Shown: in pieces, positions 51,368 to 60,523 of the stretch | Layout: the number at the start of each line of letters is the position of its first letter | Position numbering within the stretch: position 1 is the stretch's first letter | From: Aquimarina sp. Aq78 | GTDB lineage: Bacteria > Bacteroidota > Bacteroidia > Flavobacteriales > Flavobacteriaceae | Assembly: GCF_900299525.1 (NCBI RefSeq) | Contig: NZ_OMKA01000020.1 | Coordinates: forward strand, 280,634 to 344,633 | Length of the DNA stretch: 64,000 nt | Direction of reading: 5' to 3' | Notes under the pieces: generated by a model | The model's input: the letters and a program-made list of their open reading frames with translations, nothing else | What the model was told of the DNA's origin: nothing | Database searches by the model: none | Program-made: the position numbers and the translations under genes

Positions 51368-52558
51368 ATGAAAAAGGCAACCTCTTTATTTCTTCTTTTT
51401 TTAATATTCTCATGTGGAATAGATGATGATATTCTTCACACACACATAGAATTACAAGAATTATATGACGAGTCAGAATTAGTTGGGCTTTCTGTAGCCA
51501 TAGTAGATAATAGAAAAGTGCTTTATAAAAACTCTTTTGGACATGCAGATATTAATAAAAATAAAAGATATTCTAGCCATACAATTCAAAATATAGGATC
51601 TATATCCAAGACTTTTATCGCACTAGCAGTAATGAAAGCTGTAGAACAAGGTAAACTTGATTTAGACACCAACATCAATACATATTTACCATTTGATGTT
51701 ATACATCCGCTTTATCCCGGAAAACCAATAACTGTTCGGCATTTAGCAACTCATACTTCTGGGATTACAGATAGAGAAGTGTATTACAAAAGTTATGTGT
51801 ATGAAAATCCTGCTCAAGTAGATGTATCTATTTACCCCGAAGATTATCAACCTATTATAGAACTAATTAAAACGAATGTAAAAATCGATGAATCTGTTTT
51901 TTTCGAAAATGTATTATCTACATCAGGTCCATGGTATTCTCAGGACAGTTTTACAGAAAATGCTCCGGGAGAAAAATATGAATACAGCAATATTGCAGCA
52001 GCTCTAGCAGCTTTTGTTATAGAAAATGCTACAGGCATCTCTTATGAGAGCTATACTCATAAATATATTTTTGACCCTTTACATATGGATGCCACAGGAT
52101 GGAGTTTTAATGACGTAAATATGCAAAATCATGCTACACTCTATTATGCACAAGATTTTGAAGTTCCCAAGTATTCTTTAGTGACTAAAGCAGATGGTGG
52201 ACTAATAACCAGTAATTCTGATTTTAGTAAATATTTGATAGAAATGATGAGAGGCTACCAAGGGAAAGGAAAACTATTGTCGGCAGCATCCTATAAAGAA
52301 ATGTTCCGTTTTCAATCAAAACATGGTGAAATCAAAGAAGCAATGGGTGGTATTTTTTGGGATATTAATGACAATAATACAATAGGACACACAGGAGGAG
52401 ACCCAGGTATAATAACAGCATGTATGTTTGATCCCATAAAAAACAGGGGGTATTATTTAGTAACAAACACAAGTGAAGAGTTTAATATTAATATCGAAAG
52501 ATCAATAGAAAAAATCTGGAAAACATTGATTAACGAAAATCCCGATCGTAACTATTAA
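51368..52558 (+). CDS. Serine hydrolase lipoprotein (class C beta-lactamase fold)
   Basis: This 396-residue protein has a lipobox FSC at Cys16 and the penicillin-binding fold of the Beta-lactamase (PF00144) family. Motifs are SISK (S78-K81) as SxxK, YSN (206-208) and a HTGGDPG triad element near the C terminus. The family includes D-aminopeptidases, esterases and PBP-like hydrolases, so the substrate is open. It is an orphan gene between the ECF locus and the TonB receptor. Confidence 0.88.
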   Translation: MKKATSLFLLFLIFSCGIDDDILHTHIELQELYDESELVGLSVAIVDNRKVLYKNSFGHADINKNKRYSSHTIQNIGSISKTFIALAVMKAVEQGKLDLDTNINTYLPFDVIHPLYPGKPITVRHLATHTSGITDREVYYKSYVYENPAQVDVSIYPEDYQPIIELIKTNVKIDESVFFENVLSTSGPWYSQDSFTENAPGEKYEYSNIAAALAAFVIENATGISYESYTHKYIFDPLHMDATGWSFNDVNMQNHATLYYAQDFEVPKYSLVTKADGGLITSNSDFSKYLIEMMRGYQGKGKLLSAASYKEMFRFQSKHGEIKEAMGGIFWDINDNNTIGHTGGDPGIITACMFDPIKNRGYYLVTNTSEEFNINIERSIEKIWKTLINENPDRNY

Positions 52559-52766
52559 ATATAGAATTTACCCCTAATTATTATTAAGATTTCATAACAA
52601 AGTTTTGCTATATAACTAGGGATAACATAACAAGATTAATTAAACTTCTAAACGAGTATAATTCAAAACACAAGAAAAAAACAGTACTAAAAGCTATAAT
52701 TAACAATAAATTAATTGTAGAACTCGTAACATATTTATTCCTTTACGGTTATATTATTAGTACTAA

Positions 52767-55163
52767 TTGATAAAATACTTTCCTTTGAATAAATACATAT
52801 TATCTGGTTTCATATTAGTATTCTTATCATCGTTCTCAATTCAAAGTCAGGAAAAATTTACATTAAGCGGGATTATTTCAGAAAAATCCAGTAACGAAAC
52901 ACTTATCGGAGTCAACGTCATATTTCCAGAAATAGGAAAAGGTATAGTTACTAATGAATACGGTTTTTACTCTATCACCTTACCTCAGGGAAAATACAAA
53001 CTACAGGTTAGTTATTTAGGATTCACAGATAATGTACTTGAAATTGACCTTAATGAAGATAAAAAACTTAATGTTCAACTTACAGAATCTTCAGAAGTTC
53101 TCGATGAGGTAATCATTACAGAGAAAACAGAAAAATTAAGCATTAAGAACCCTCAGATGAGTATTAATAAACTCACTTCGGGAACTATCAAACAAATTCC
53201 AGTTGTTCTTGGAGAAGCCGATGTAATCAAGGCAATTATTCTTTTACCAGGAGTAACTAGTGGTGGCGAAGGGGCTTCTGGGTTTAATGTGCGAGGAGGA
53301 TCAACTGATCAAAACCTTATTTTATTAGATGAAGCTACCATTTTTAACTCTTCCCATCTTTTTGGTTTTTTCTCTGTATTTAATCCAGATGCAATAAAAG
53401 ACATCAAACTCTACAAAGGCGGAATCCCGGCTAGATATGGTGGTCGTGTATCATCAGTATTAGATATTTATCAAAAAGAAGGAAATAGCAAAAAATTTAG
53501 AATTAATGGTGGTCTTGGAGCAGTAGCAAGTAGATTGCTGGCAGAAGGTCCTATTGTAAAAGATCGAGGTGCATTTTTGGTAGGTGGTAGAGCTTCTTAT
53601 GCTCATCTTTTTTTACCTCTTTTTGATAATGATAATGTTGCATATTTCTATGATCTCAATACCAAACTAAATTATAAGATTAATGACAATAATAATTTAT
53701 ACCTGTCTGGTTACTTTGGTCGGGATGTATTTGCTATAGATGAAGTTTTTAAAAATACATATGGCAACACGGTACTTAATCTAAGATGGAACCATCTGTT
53801 TTCAGATAAACTATTCTCTAATCTATCCCTAATATATTCTGATTATTTCTACGGATTAGAACTCGATTTTGTAGGTTTCGAATGGGATTCTGGAATCAGA
53901 AATTTCAACCTAAAATATGATCTAAAACATTATATCAGTGATAATTTTCAGCTTAATTATGGAATCAACACTATCTATTTCAGATTTAATCCTGGTGAAA
54001 TAAAACCTAATAGTGAAGATTCTGGAATCAATAGAGAAAAGCTGATCGATAAATATGCAAATGAATTTGGGGCATATATCGATGCAGAACATAAAATCTC
54101 TAATAACTTAACACTTCAGTATGGACTTAGGTTAAGCAATTTTATAAGATTAGGACAAAATGAGCTTAATATCTATCAAAATGATAATCCCCTTTTATTT
54201 AATGAAGAATTGCAGATTTATGAAGATGCAAAACCAATAGGTACCGAAAGTTTTAGCAGAAGTGATCAAATAAAAACATTTACCAATTTAGAACCCAGAA
54301 TAGCTCTGGCATATGCTTTTAATGACAACACTTCAATAAAAGCTAGTTATAACAGAATGGCACAATACCTTCATTTATTATCAAATACTAGTTCCCCTAC
54401 TCCTTTAGATGTATGGACTCCTAGCGGTAAATACATAAAACCACAATTACTTAATCAATATGCACTAGGGTATTTTAAAAGTATTAATGATGATGAATAC
54501 TCCATAGAAACAGAAGTTTTTTATAAAGACATAAAAAATCGTATCGATTATATTGATGGCGCAGATCTAATTGCAAATAATGCTATCGAGCGAGATATTC
54601 TAAATGGAGAAGCTCGTGCTTATGGTTTAGAATTTCTAATAAGAAAAAATGAAGGAAAATTTAAAGGTTGGCTAGCCTATACCTTATCAAAATCAGAACA
54701 AAGAACTCCCGGTAGAACGGCGCAAGAACCAGGAATCAACAATAGCAAATGGTATAGTACTCCATATGATAAAACCCACGATGTATCCTTTAATGGAAGT
54801 TATAAGCTAAACGAAAAATGGAAATTTGGAGCTAATTTCATATTCCAAACAGGACAACCAACCAATTACCCTACAGGGCAATTCGAATTTCAAGGATTAG
54901 TAGTACCGGTCTTTGATGGGCCACGAAATAGTGAACGATTACCAGCATACCATAGGATAGATATATCAGCTACTTTAACACCCAGAAAAAACAAAACCAG
55001 AAAATGGCATGGAGAGTGGGTATTTAGTATCTATAATGTATATAATCGTAAAAATGCAGCATCAATTACTTTTAAAAGAAATCAGGATTCCTATTTAAAT
55101 GAAGCCGTAAGAACTTCTATATTTGGGATTATACCCGCTGTGACCTATAATTTTAAATTCTAA
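52767..55163 (+). CDS. TonB-dependent receptor with CarboxypepD-reg-like domain
   Basis: This 798-residue outer membrane protein has a signal peptide (ending near residue 28, SIQSQEKF), a carboxypeptidase-regulatory-like domain (about 30-110: LSGIISEKSSNETLIGVNVIF), a plug domain (about 120-230, with GFNVRGGSTDQNLILLDEA) and a beta-barrel ending in NFKF. The terminal Phe fits barrel insertion. The start is a TTG at 52767; another TTG lies six codons on. It is paired with the downstream DUF4249-like lipoprotein, an arrangement seen in Bacteroidetes. The ligand is unknown. Confidence 0.92.
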   Translation: MIKYFPLNKYILSGFILVFLSSFSIQSQEKFTLSGIISEKSSNETLIGVNVIFPEIGKGIVTNEYGFYSITLPQGKYKLQVSYLGFTDNVLEIDLNEDKKLNVQLTESSEVLDEVIITEKTEKLSIKNPQMSINKLTSGTIKQIPVVLGEADVIKAIILLPGVTSGGEGASGFNVRGGSTDQNLILLDEATIFNSSHLFGFFSVFNPDAIKDIKLYKGGIPARYGGRVSSVLDIYQKEGNSKKFRINGGLGAVASRLLAEGPIVKDRGAFLVGGRASYAHLFLPLFDNDNVAYFYDLNTKLNYKINDNNNLYLSGYFGRDVFAIDEVFKNTYGNTVLNLRWNHLFSDKLFSNLSLIYSDYFYGLELDFVGFEWDSGIRNFNLKYDLKHYISDNFQLNYGINTIYFRFNPGEIKPNSEDSGINREKLIDKYANEFGAYIDAEHKISNNLTLQYGLRLSNFIRLGQNELNIYQNDNPLLFNEELQIYEDAKPIGTESFSRSDQIKTFTNLEPRIALAYAFNDNTSIKASYNRMAQYLHLLSNTSSPTPLDVWTPSGKYIKPQLLNQYALGYFKSINDDEYSIETEVFYKDIKNRIDYIDGADLIANNAIERDILNGEARAYGLEFLIRKNEGKFKGWLAYTLSKSEQRTPGRTAQEPGINNSKWYSTPYDKTHDVSFNGSYKLNEKWKFGANFIFQTGQPTNYPTGQFEFQGLVVPVFDGPRNSERLPAYHRIDISATLTPRKNKTRKWHGEWVFSIYNVYNRKNAASITFKRNQDSYLNEAVRTSIFGIIPAVTYNFKF

Positions 55164-55166
55164 TAA

Positions 55167-55277
55167 ATGAGCACAATTAAAGGTTTGCATAGTAATCAAG
55201 ACATACATACTACCATTAAAAATGGAGGTTATGTAAATTTAATTTTGATCGCTGAAAAGAAAATTAGAAACAGATAA
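55167..55277 (+). CDS. Possible 36-residue micro-protein in the receptor operon
   Basis: The frame starts 3 bp after the receptor stop (the sequence reads TAA TAA ATG) and stops 1 bp before the next ATG, so it fills the gap exactly. It is in the same frame as the receptor. The product is basic and has no signal peptide or membrane helix of usual length. Chance is possible in AT-rich DNA, so confidence is low. Confidence 0.3.
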   Translation: MSTIKGLHSNQDIHTTIKNGGYVNLILIAEKKIRNR

Positions 55278-55278
55278 A

Positions 55279-56094
55279 ATGAAGAAATTAATCTATATAC
55301 TGGTAATTCTGATAACATCGATTAGCTGTGAAGACGCAATTGATATAGAAGTACCTAATGGAAAACAAAGATTAGTAATTGATGCTTCTTTTGAATATTA
55401 CCTAAACGAAAACCCAATTGATACTGAAGGTGGAGTAAGGCTTACATTATCGACTCCATTCTTTGATAAAGATACTCCTACTGTAAGTGATGCTACTGTT
55501 TTTATTACAGACCTCTCTAATAATTCGGTTATCAATTTTACCGAATCAATAGAGCCCGGATTTTATACTCCAGTCTCAACTGCATTTACTCCAGAATTCA
55601 ATACTACATATCAACTTACTGTTATCTACAACAATGAAACTTTTATTGCTACTGCACAACTTATCCCTACTGTTCCTATTGATAATGTAGTACAAGGTGA
55701 TAATACTTTATTCGATGATGAAACCGAAGTTGTTATTTTCTTTACAGACGATGGAACTCGTGATGATTTTTATCTTTTTGATTTCGATTTCAGTTTATTC
55801 CTGGCAAGTGAAGATCGTTTTTATCAAGGTGAAGCTTTCAATTTCTCTTATTTCTATGAAGATATGGTAAATGGGCGTAATGTAACCATCAAAATATTAG
55901 GAATTGATGAGCGTTACTATAATTATGCAAACCTGCTTATTGAGCAAAGTGAACAAGAAGGAGGAAACCCGTTTCAAACACCTCCTGCCCTACTAAGAGG
56001 TAATATCATTAACACAACTAATATTGATAATTTTGCCTTAGGATACTTTAACCTTTCTGAAGCTAATAGATTTGACTTCATTATAAAAGAATAG
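55279..56094 (+). CDS. DUF4249-like lipoprotein
   Basis: This 271-residue protein has a lipobox ending ISC near Cys17 and the DUF4249 pattern: EDAIDIEVPNGKQRLVIDASFEY, then RLTLSTPFFDK and TYQLTVIYNNETFIATAQLIP. Family members sit next to TonB-dependent receptors in Bacteroidetes and probably act as surface-exposed partners, although this is not tested. It follows the receptor in the same operon. Confidence 0.85.
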   Translation: MKKLIYILVILITSISCEDAIDIEVPNGKQRLVIDASFEYYLNENPIDTEGGVRLTLSTPFFDKDTPTVSDATVFITDLSNNSVINFTESIEPGFYTPVSTAFTPEFNTTYQLTVIYNNETFIATAQLIPTVPIDNVVQGDNTLFDDETEVVIFFTDDGTRDDFYLFDFDFSLFLASEDRFYQGEAFNFSYFYEDMVNGRNVTIKILGIDERYYNYANLLIEQSEQEGGNPFQTPPALLRGNIINTTNIDNFALGYFNLSEANRFDFIIKE

Positions 56095-56323
56095 TGCCTT
56101 ATAATTAAACTTGTTTTGGCCTTTTAAATTTGACCAAAAAATAGTTTTTTGCTTAAAAGAAGTTTTTTTGCGTTGCGTGACATAGTTATGAAACAATAAA
56201 AAGATGGATTTTGAATAAAAAAAGAATAGTATAATATAACGAATCATAGAAAGTCTAAATAACTTCATTAAAAAAAGAAAGTTACTCTCTGTCTTGAAAT
56301 CAAAAAATGAGTATTTTTGAAGT

Positions 56324-57136
56324 ATGTCATTTACAAAAACTACAGAGAAATCCTCAAAATATGATCATTTAGAGAAAATGAGCATTAATGAGTTACTTTC
56401 TAACATAAACAAAGAAGATAAAACAGTTCCTGATGCTGTAGAAAAATCTATTCCACAGATTGAAGCTTTGATTGCTCAAATTGTACCAAAACTAAAAGAT
56501 GGCGGTCGGATTTTCTATCTTGGAGCTGGAACAAGCGGCCGATTAGGAGTTGTAGATGCCAGCGAATGCCCACCTACTTTTGGTGTTTCGCCCGATTTGG
56601 TTATTGGATTAATCGCTGGTGGTGATACCGCAATTCGTAAATCCGTAGAATATGCTGAAGATAGCACAGATCAAAGCTGGAAAGATTTAGAAGAATATCA
56701 GATTTCAGAAAAAGATGTCGTTATTGGTATTGCAGCTTCGGGTACTACTCCATATGTTATAAGTGCGTTACAAAAATGTAATGAAAACAATATTGCTACA
56801 GGATGTATTACCTGTAATGAAGGTAGTCCTTTGGCGCTAACTGCGCAATTTCCGATTGTCGTTACTGTAGGCCCCGAATTTGTAACCGGAAGCTCTCGTA
56901 TGAAAGCTGGTACTGCCCAAAAACTGGTTTTGAATATGATTTCTACAGCCACTATGATTCAATTAGGACGAGTAAAAGGTAACAAAATGGTTGATATGCA
57001 GCTTAGCAATAATAAACTAGTAGATCGTGGAATACGCATGATTATGGAAGAATTATCGATCGATCGTGCAAAGGCTTCCGCAGTATTAGAACAGTATGGA
57101 AACGTACGTGATGCAATAAGTAAGTATGGAGCCTAA
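56324..57136 (+). CDS. murQ: N-acetylmuramic acid 6-phosphate etherase
   Basis: MurQ cleaves the lactyl ether of MurNAc 6-phosphate during peptidoglycan recycling. The 270-residue protein is a SIS fold with GGRIFYLGAGTSGRLGVVDASECPPTF (about 65-91) and VTVGPEFVTGSSRMKAGTAQKLVLNM (about 183-208), both family signatures. Length is on the short side of normal. It overlaps the next gene by 11 bp. Confidence 0.95.
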   Translation: MSFTKTTEKSSKYDHLEKMSINELLSNINKEDKTVPDAVEKSIPQIEALIAQIVPKLKDGGRIFYLGAGTSGRLGVVDASECPPTFGVSPDLVIGLIAGGDTAIRKSVEYAEDSTDQSWKDLEEYQISEKDVVIGIAASGTTPYVISALQKCNENNIATGCITCNEGSPLALTAQFPIVVTVGPEFVTGSSRMKAGTAQKLVLNMISTATMIQLGRVKGNKMVDMQLSNNKLVDRGIRMIMEELSIDRAKASAVLEQYGNVRDAISKYGA

Positions 57137-57359
57137 AAGAACAAATAAAGATTTATTAGGTAAAGGAGTGCAGCGTATGGCAATAGCACTTATTTTTATG
57201 TTTATTAGCCCGGTTATTATTCACTCTGCTTTTAAAAATCAGGATCATCCATTATATATCCCTATATTAATATTAGGAATAATTGGTGCTGGATTTGCAA
57301 TATTTATGGCTTTTAGAGGTATTAGAACTATTATGGAATCAATGTTTGGTAAAAAATAA
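57126..57359 (+). CDS. Small two-helix membrane protein (DUF6095-like)
   Basis: This 77-residue protein has two hydrophobic helices (about 18-34 and 44-64) and a basic C terminus. It resembles the flavobacterial family DUF6095, which usually follows murQ. Function is unknown. It is convergent with the DinB-superfamily gene, 22 bp apart. Confidence 0.7.
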   Translation: MEPKRTNKDLLGKGVQRMAIALIFMFISPVIIHSAFKNQDHPLYIPILILGIIGAGFAIFMAFRGIRTIMESMFGKK

Positions 57360-57381
57360 AATAGTTTAAGATCATTTCTAA

Positions 57382-57891
57382 CTAAATTCCTTCTCTTTTA
57401 CTAATCGGTGTTGTTGGGTTATAACCAAATCCCGGAATTTTTATTTCAATTCCTAACCGATTAAGAATATACCCGATAGTTGCATAATGATGTACCGCAT
57501 GACTATTGGCATGAGCAAGAATACTTTCTAACGTATAGTTTACAGTTACTTTTCCTTGTCCCAAATTATCAGTAACATGAATTAAATAATCCGTATTTGT
57601 ATCAATATATGATAATAATGTTTCCTGAAGTTTGTATATGTGGTGTATTGCAGACTCCTTATCTGTAGATAATATTTCATCTCGCTTACGGGCAGTAAGG
57701 TCAATGTTATTAGAATCCAACCCATTAATTATACAATCAAAAAAATCGAGAGTATGACGTATATGCGAGCCTATACTAGAATAATATGGCCCAACCGAAC
57801 TGTTTAGATATGTAGTAGAATCTATAGCGTTAAGTAGGTCTACAGCGCTACTAAGATTATAATTTATTGAAGAGATAACTAATTGTTTCAT
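57382..57891 (-). CDS. DinB/YfiT-superfamily protein
   Basis: This 169-residue four-helix bundle protein has the metal-binding histidines of the family: one in GSHIRHTLDFF, and two or more in LAHANSHAVHHYATIGY. Such proteins bind zinc or nickel and include S-transferases, but the substrate is not known. The ATG at 57891 was chosen because the eight residues of the longer frame do not fit. Not related to the polymerase of the same name at 59176. Confidence 0.82.
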   Translation of the reverse strand: MKQLVISSINYNLSSAVDLLNAIDSTTYLNSSVGPYYSSIGSHIRHTLDFFDCIINGLDSNNIDLTARKRDEILSTDKESAIHHIYKLQETLLSYIDTNTDYLIHVTDNLGQGKVTVNYTLESILAHANSHAVHHYATIGYILNRLGIEIKIPGFGYNPTTPISKREGI

Positions 57892-58189
57892 GAGCCGTTT
57901 AGACGTAAGATACATAATTAACTTACAAATTTTATCGATAAGACTATAAAATTAATTTTTAAAAAAGTCATGTCACAAATAATATTACATACAAATCATC
58001 GTTTAGATATTGATTTACAGTAACAATCATCTAGCTTTCTCACACCCAGTAGGATATTTATCACCAAGAATAAGGTTTACCCGTAAAAATTAAGACAAAA
58101 TGCGTATTTCGTCGATTAATGACTGTTTTTTTTGGATGTTACATATAAAATATTGTATTATTGCTATGTGATTTAAAAGCCCCCAAAGA
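57892..58189. other. 298-bp intergenic region between divergent genes
   Basis: AT-rich spacer with no RNA gene or long dyad seen. The end contains GCCCCCAAA (58179-58187) just before the ATG at 58190, the same leader motif as in front of the CAP lipoprotein gene. Confidence 0.4.
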
Positions 58190-59008
58190 ATGAAAAAAAT
58201 TGCACTTATACTGTTTTTGTTATGTTTTATCCCCAGAACTAACGCTCAAAATATATACGATGATGCACTAACTGCTGCTAGTTATGCGTACTCACACAGT
58301 AAAAAAGCACACGGGGCAAATAACGTCTTTCATACTCAAGAATATGCAGATAAAGCTATAGAAGCTTTCCAAAAAGTAGAAGATTTAGCAGATAAATGTG
58401 GCTGTAAAGTAGCCAATGAAACTGCATACAAAGCTAGAGTTGACATGGAAAGTTCACTAGAACAAGATACCTATGAACGTAGTAGATTTTTCGCAAAACG
58501 AGCTAAAGAATTAGGGTCCGAACTCCTAGAACAATTAACTTCTTGCCAAGCTAATAGTGGTAACTATACAGATGAAGAAGTAGCCTCTACAGAAGATGAA
58601 AACGAATTAGCAGAAGCTACTCAAGAAGTTGCCAGCAAACAAAAAGAATTAGAAGAAAAACGTCGTCAGTTAGAAATCGAACAACAAAAGCTTGAGCAAC
58701 AAATAGCCGAGCAAAATAAGATAAAAGCCGAATTTGAAGCTAAGCGTGCTGCCGAATTAAAAGCACAGTCATTGATGAAATCAAAAGCTGAAATGGCACT
58801 ACAAAAATTAGAAAATGCACTACAAGAACTAAGCGTAGTTCTAAACGAAGAATCTAAATTCGAATCACAAGCTGATTATGTGCGAAGTGAAAATGATCTA
58901 AAAAACGAATCACTAGACGATACAAAAACATTCTATGTAAATAGAGCAAAAGAACTTACCCAAACCGCTATGCAACAATTTGCCGGTTATAATATGGTAG
59001 AAAATTAA
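58190..59008 (+). CDS. Exported coiled-coil protein of unknown function
   Basis: This 272-residue protein has a signal peptide (about 1-19, ending TNAQNI) and a long, highly charged coiled-coil centre (about 140-215, QEVASKQKELEEKRRQLEIE onwards). The N-terminal third is helical with KCGCKVANETAYKARVD. I recognise no family with a known function. It is followed by a strong terminator. Confidence 0.8.
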   Translation: MKKIALILFLLCFIPRTNAQNIYDDALTAASYAYSHSKKAHGANNVFHTQEYADKAIEAFQKVEDLADKCGCKVANETAYKARVDMESSLEQDTYERSRFFAKRAKELGSELLEQLTSCQANSGNYTDEEVASTEDENELAEATQEVASKQKELEEKRRQLEIEQQKLEQQIAEQNKIKAEFEAKRAAELKAQSLMKSKAEMALQKLENALQELSVVLNEESKFESQADYVRSENDLKNESLDDTKTFYVNRAKELTQTAMQQFAGYNMVEN

Positions 59009-59053
59009 TTAATGCTGAATTTTATTTTGTAGCCCCAAAATAAAATTTTTACA

Positions 59054-59091
59054 AACGACATCTCTCTTCTTGCGAGATGTCGTTTTTTTTT
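59054..59091 (+). terminator. Intrinsic terminator of the coiled-coil gene
   Basis: AACGACATCTC and GAGATGTCGTT are perfect 11-bp arms around a 9-nt loop, followed by a T-run of nine. Confidence 0.85.
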
Positions 59092-59128
59092 ACCCTGTTG
59101 TGAATAAAAAAATTGCTCTAACATAATT

Positions 59129-59168
59129 ATTATGGAATTATTCCTTATTTTTGGAATTATTCCATAAT
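59129..59168. promoter_or_regulatory. Double palindromic operator in front of the translesion polymerase operon
   Basis: Two copies of GGAATTATTCC (59134-59144 and 59153-59163), each a perfect odd palindrome GGAAT-T-ATTCC, sit 19 bp apart centre to centre within a larger dyad flanked by ATTAT and ATAAT. The second copy ends 12 bp before the start codon, so a bound repressor would block transcription or translation. Confidence 0.65.
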
Positions 59169-59175
59169 TTATATT

Positions 59176-60387
59176 TTGAGAACTATATTACATCTTGATC
59201 TGGACACATTCTACGTATCTGTAGAACGTATGATTAACAGCACTTTAAAAGAAAAACCACTTCTTGTTGGCGGGATTACTGATCGTGGTGTTGTAGCTGC
59301 ATGCAGTTATGAAACCAGATCCTATGGTATACATTCTGGTATGTCTATGAAAATTGCCAAAGAACTATGCCCCGAGGCTGTTGTTATAAAAGGCAATGCC
59401 GGAACATATAGTAAATACTCTGATATGGTTACAGAAATCATCAAAGAAAATGTACCCGTATTCGAAAAATCAAGTATTGATGAATTCTATGCAGATCTCT
59501 CTGGTATGGATAAATTCTTTGGAACCTATAAATATTCTTTAGAATTACGTCAAAAAGTTATTTCAGAAACGGGGCTTCCAATATCATTTGGTCTTTCTGG
59601 TAATAAAGTAGTGTCCAAAGTGGCTACCAACGAAGCAAAACCTAATAACCAATTAAAGATAGATTTTGGTACAGAAAAACCGTTTTTAGCTCCGCTATCG
59701 GTTAAAAAAATTCCAATGGTAGGTGATAAAACATATCAAACTTTACGAAATCTAGGTGTTCGTTATATAAAAACTATCCAGGATATGCCAGTAGATGTCA
59801 TGAAAGGGGTACTTGGAGCAAATGGTCTTACCATCTGGAAAAGAGCTAATGGGATAGACAACACACCTGTCATTGCATTTTCTGAACGTAAATCAATCTC
59901 TACAGAAAGAACATTCGACAAGGATACTATAGACATATATAAACTTAGAAATCTCCTAATAGCAATGACAGAAAACCTCTCCTATCAATTACGAAGAGGA
60001 AATAAGTTAACCGCTTGCATTGCAGTAAAAATTAGATACTCAGATTTTAACACATATACTAAGCAACATAAAATACCATACACCAGTGCAGATCATATCC
60101 TTATTCCTAAAATCCTGGAAATATTCGAAAAACTATATCAAAAACGATTATTAATTCGATTAATAGGAATACGATTTAGTCACTTGGTTAGTGGCAACTA
60201 CCAGATCAATCTATTTGATGATAGTGAGAAACAGCTTAACCTATATCAGGCGTTAGATACTATTAGAATTCGATATGGAGACCGAAGTGTAATAAGAGCT
60301 GCTGCTATAGGATCAAAAACTATTGGCAGAATGCAAAACCCATTTAACGGGCAACCCCCTATTGTATTAGCCCATAGAAAACAATAG
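59176..60387 (+). CDS. dinB: Y-family DNA polymerase (Pol IV type)
   Basis: This 403-residue translesion polymerase has the N-terminal catalytic block HLDLDTFYVSVERM (D8 and D10) and SSIDEFYADLSG (S100, D102, E103), a little finger domain, and a beta-clamp-binding motif QINLF (343-347). It lacks the extended C terminus of long DinB forms. The start is a TTG at 59176 immediately after a double palindromic operator. It precedes a DnaE-type polymerase, so the two probably act together in lesion bypass. Confidence 0.93.
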   Translation: MRTILHLDLDTFYVSVERMINSTLKEKPLLVGGITDRGVVAACSYETRSYGIHSGMSMKIAKELCPEAVVIKGNAGTYSKYSDMVTEIIKENVPVFEKSSIDEFYADLSGMDKFFGTYKYSLELRQKVISETGLPISFGLSGNKVVSKVATNEAKPNNQLKIDFGTEKPFLAPLSVKKIPMVGDKTYQTLRNLGVRYIKTIQDMPVDVMKGVLGANGLTIWKRANGIDNTPVIAFSERKSISTERTFDKDTIDIYKLRNLLIAMTENLSYQLRRGNKLTACIAVKIRYSDFNTYTKQHKIPYTSADHILIPKILEIFEKLYQKRLLIRLIGIRFSHLVSGNYQINLFDDSEKQLNLYQALDTIRIRYGDRSVIRAAAIGSKTIGRMQNPFNGQPPIVLAHRKQ

Positions 60388-60442
60388 TTTTTATAGTCAT
60401 CGGTATCATAATAATGGCATCCGGGCGGGTTATTCACTATAT

Positions 60443-60478
60443 CTTTTTCTGTCAATTCTAATGAATTGGCAGAAAAAG
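60443..60478. repeat. Hairpin between dinB and the DnaE-type gene
   Basis: CTTTTTCTGTCAATTC (60443-60458) and GAATTGGCAGAAAAAG (60463-60478) form a 16-bp stem with one G-U pair and a 4-nt loop. No T-run follows on either strand, so it is not a simple terminator. It could fine-tune expression of the second gene or protect the mRNA. Confidence 0.55.
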
Positions 60479-60523
60479 GATGTCGTTGCTACCCCTGATG
60501 CAAAACTCAAAATATGAAACTAT

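Noticed and set aside
56294..56319. Possible consensus promoter (TTG and TATTTTTG) before murQ
   Set aside because: Spacing is only 15 nt and the predicted start site would lie within the first murQ codon.
60246..60455. Antisense frame overlapping the end of dinB
   Set aside because: It is a shadow of dinB and the following spacer with no family signal.
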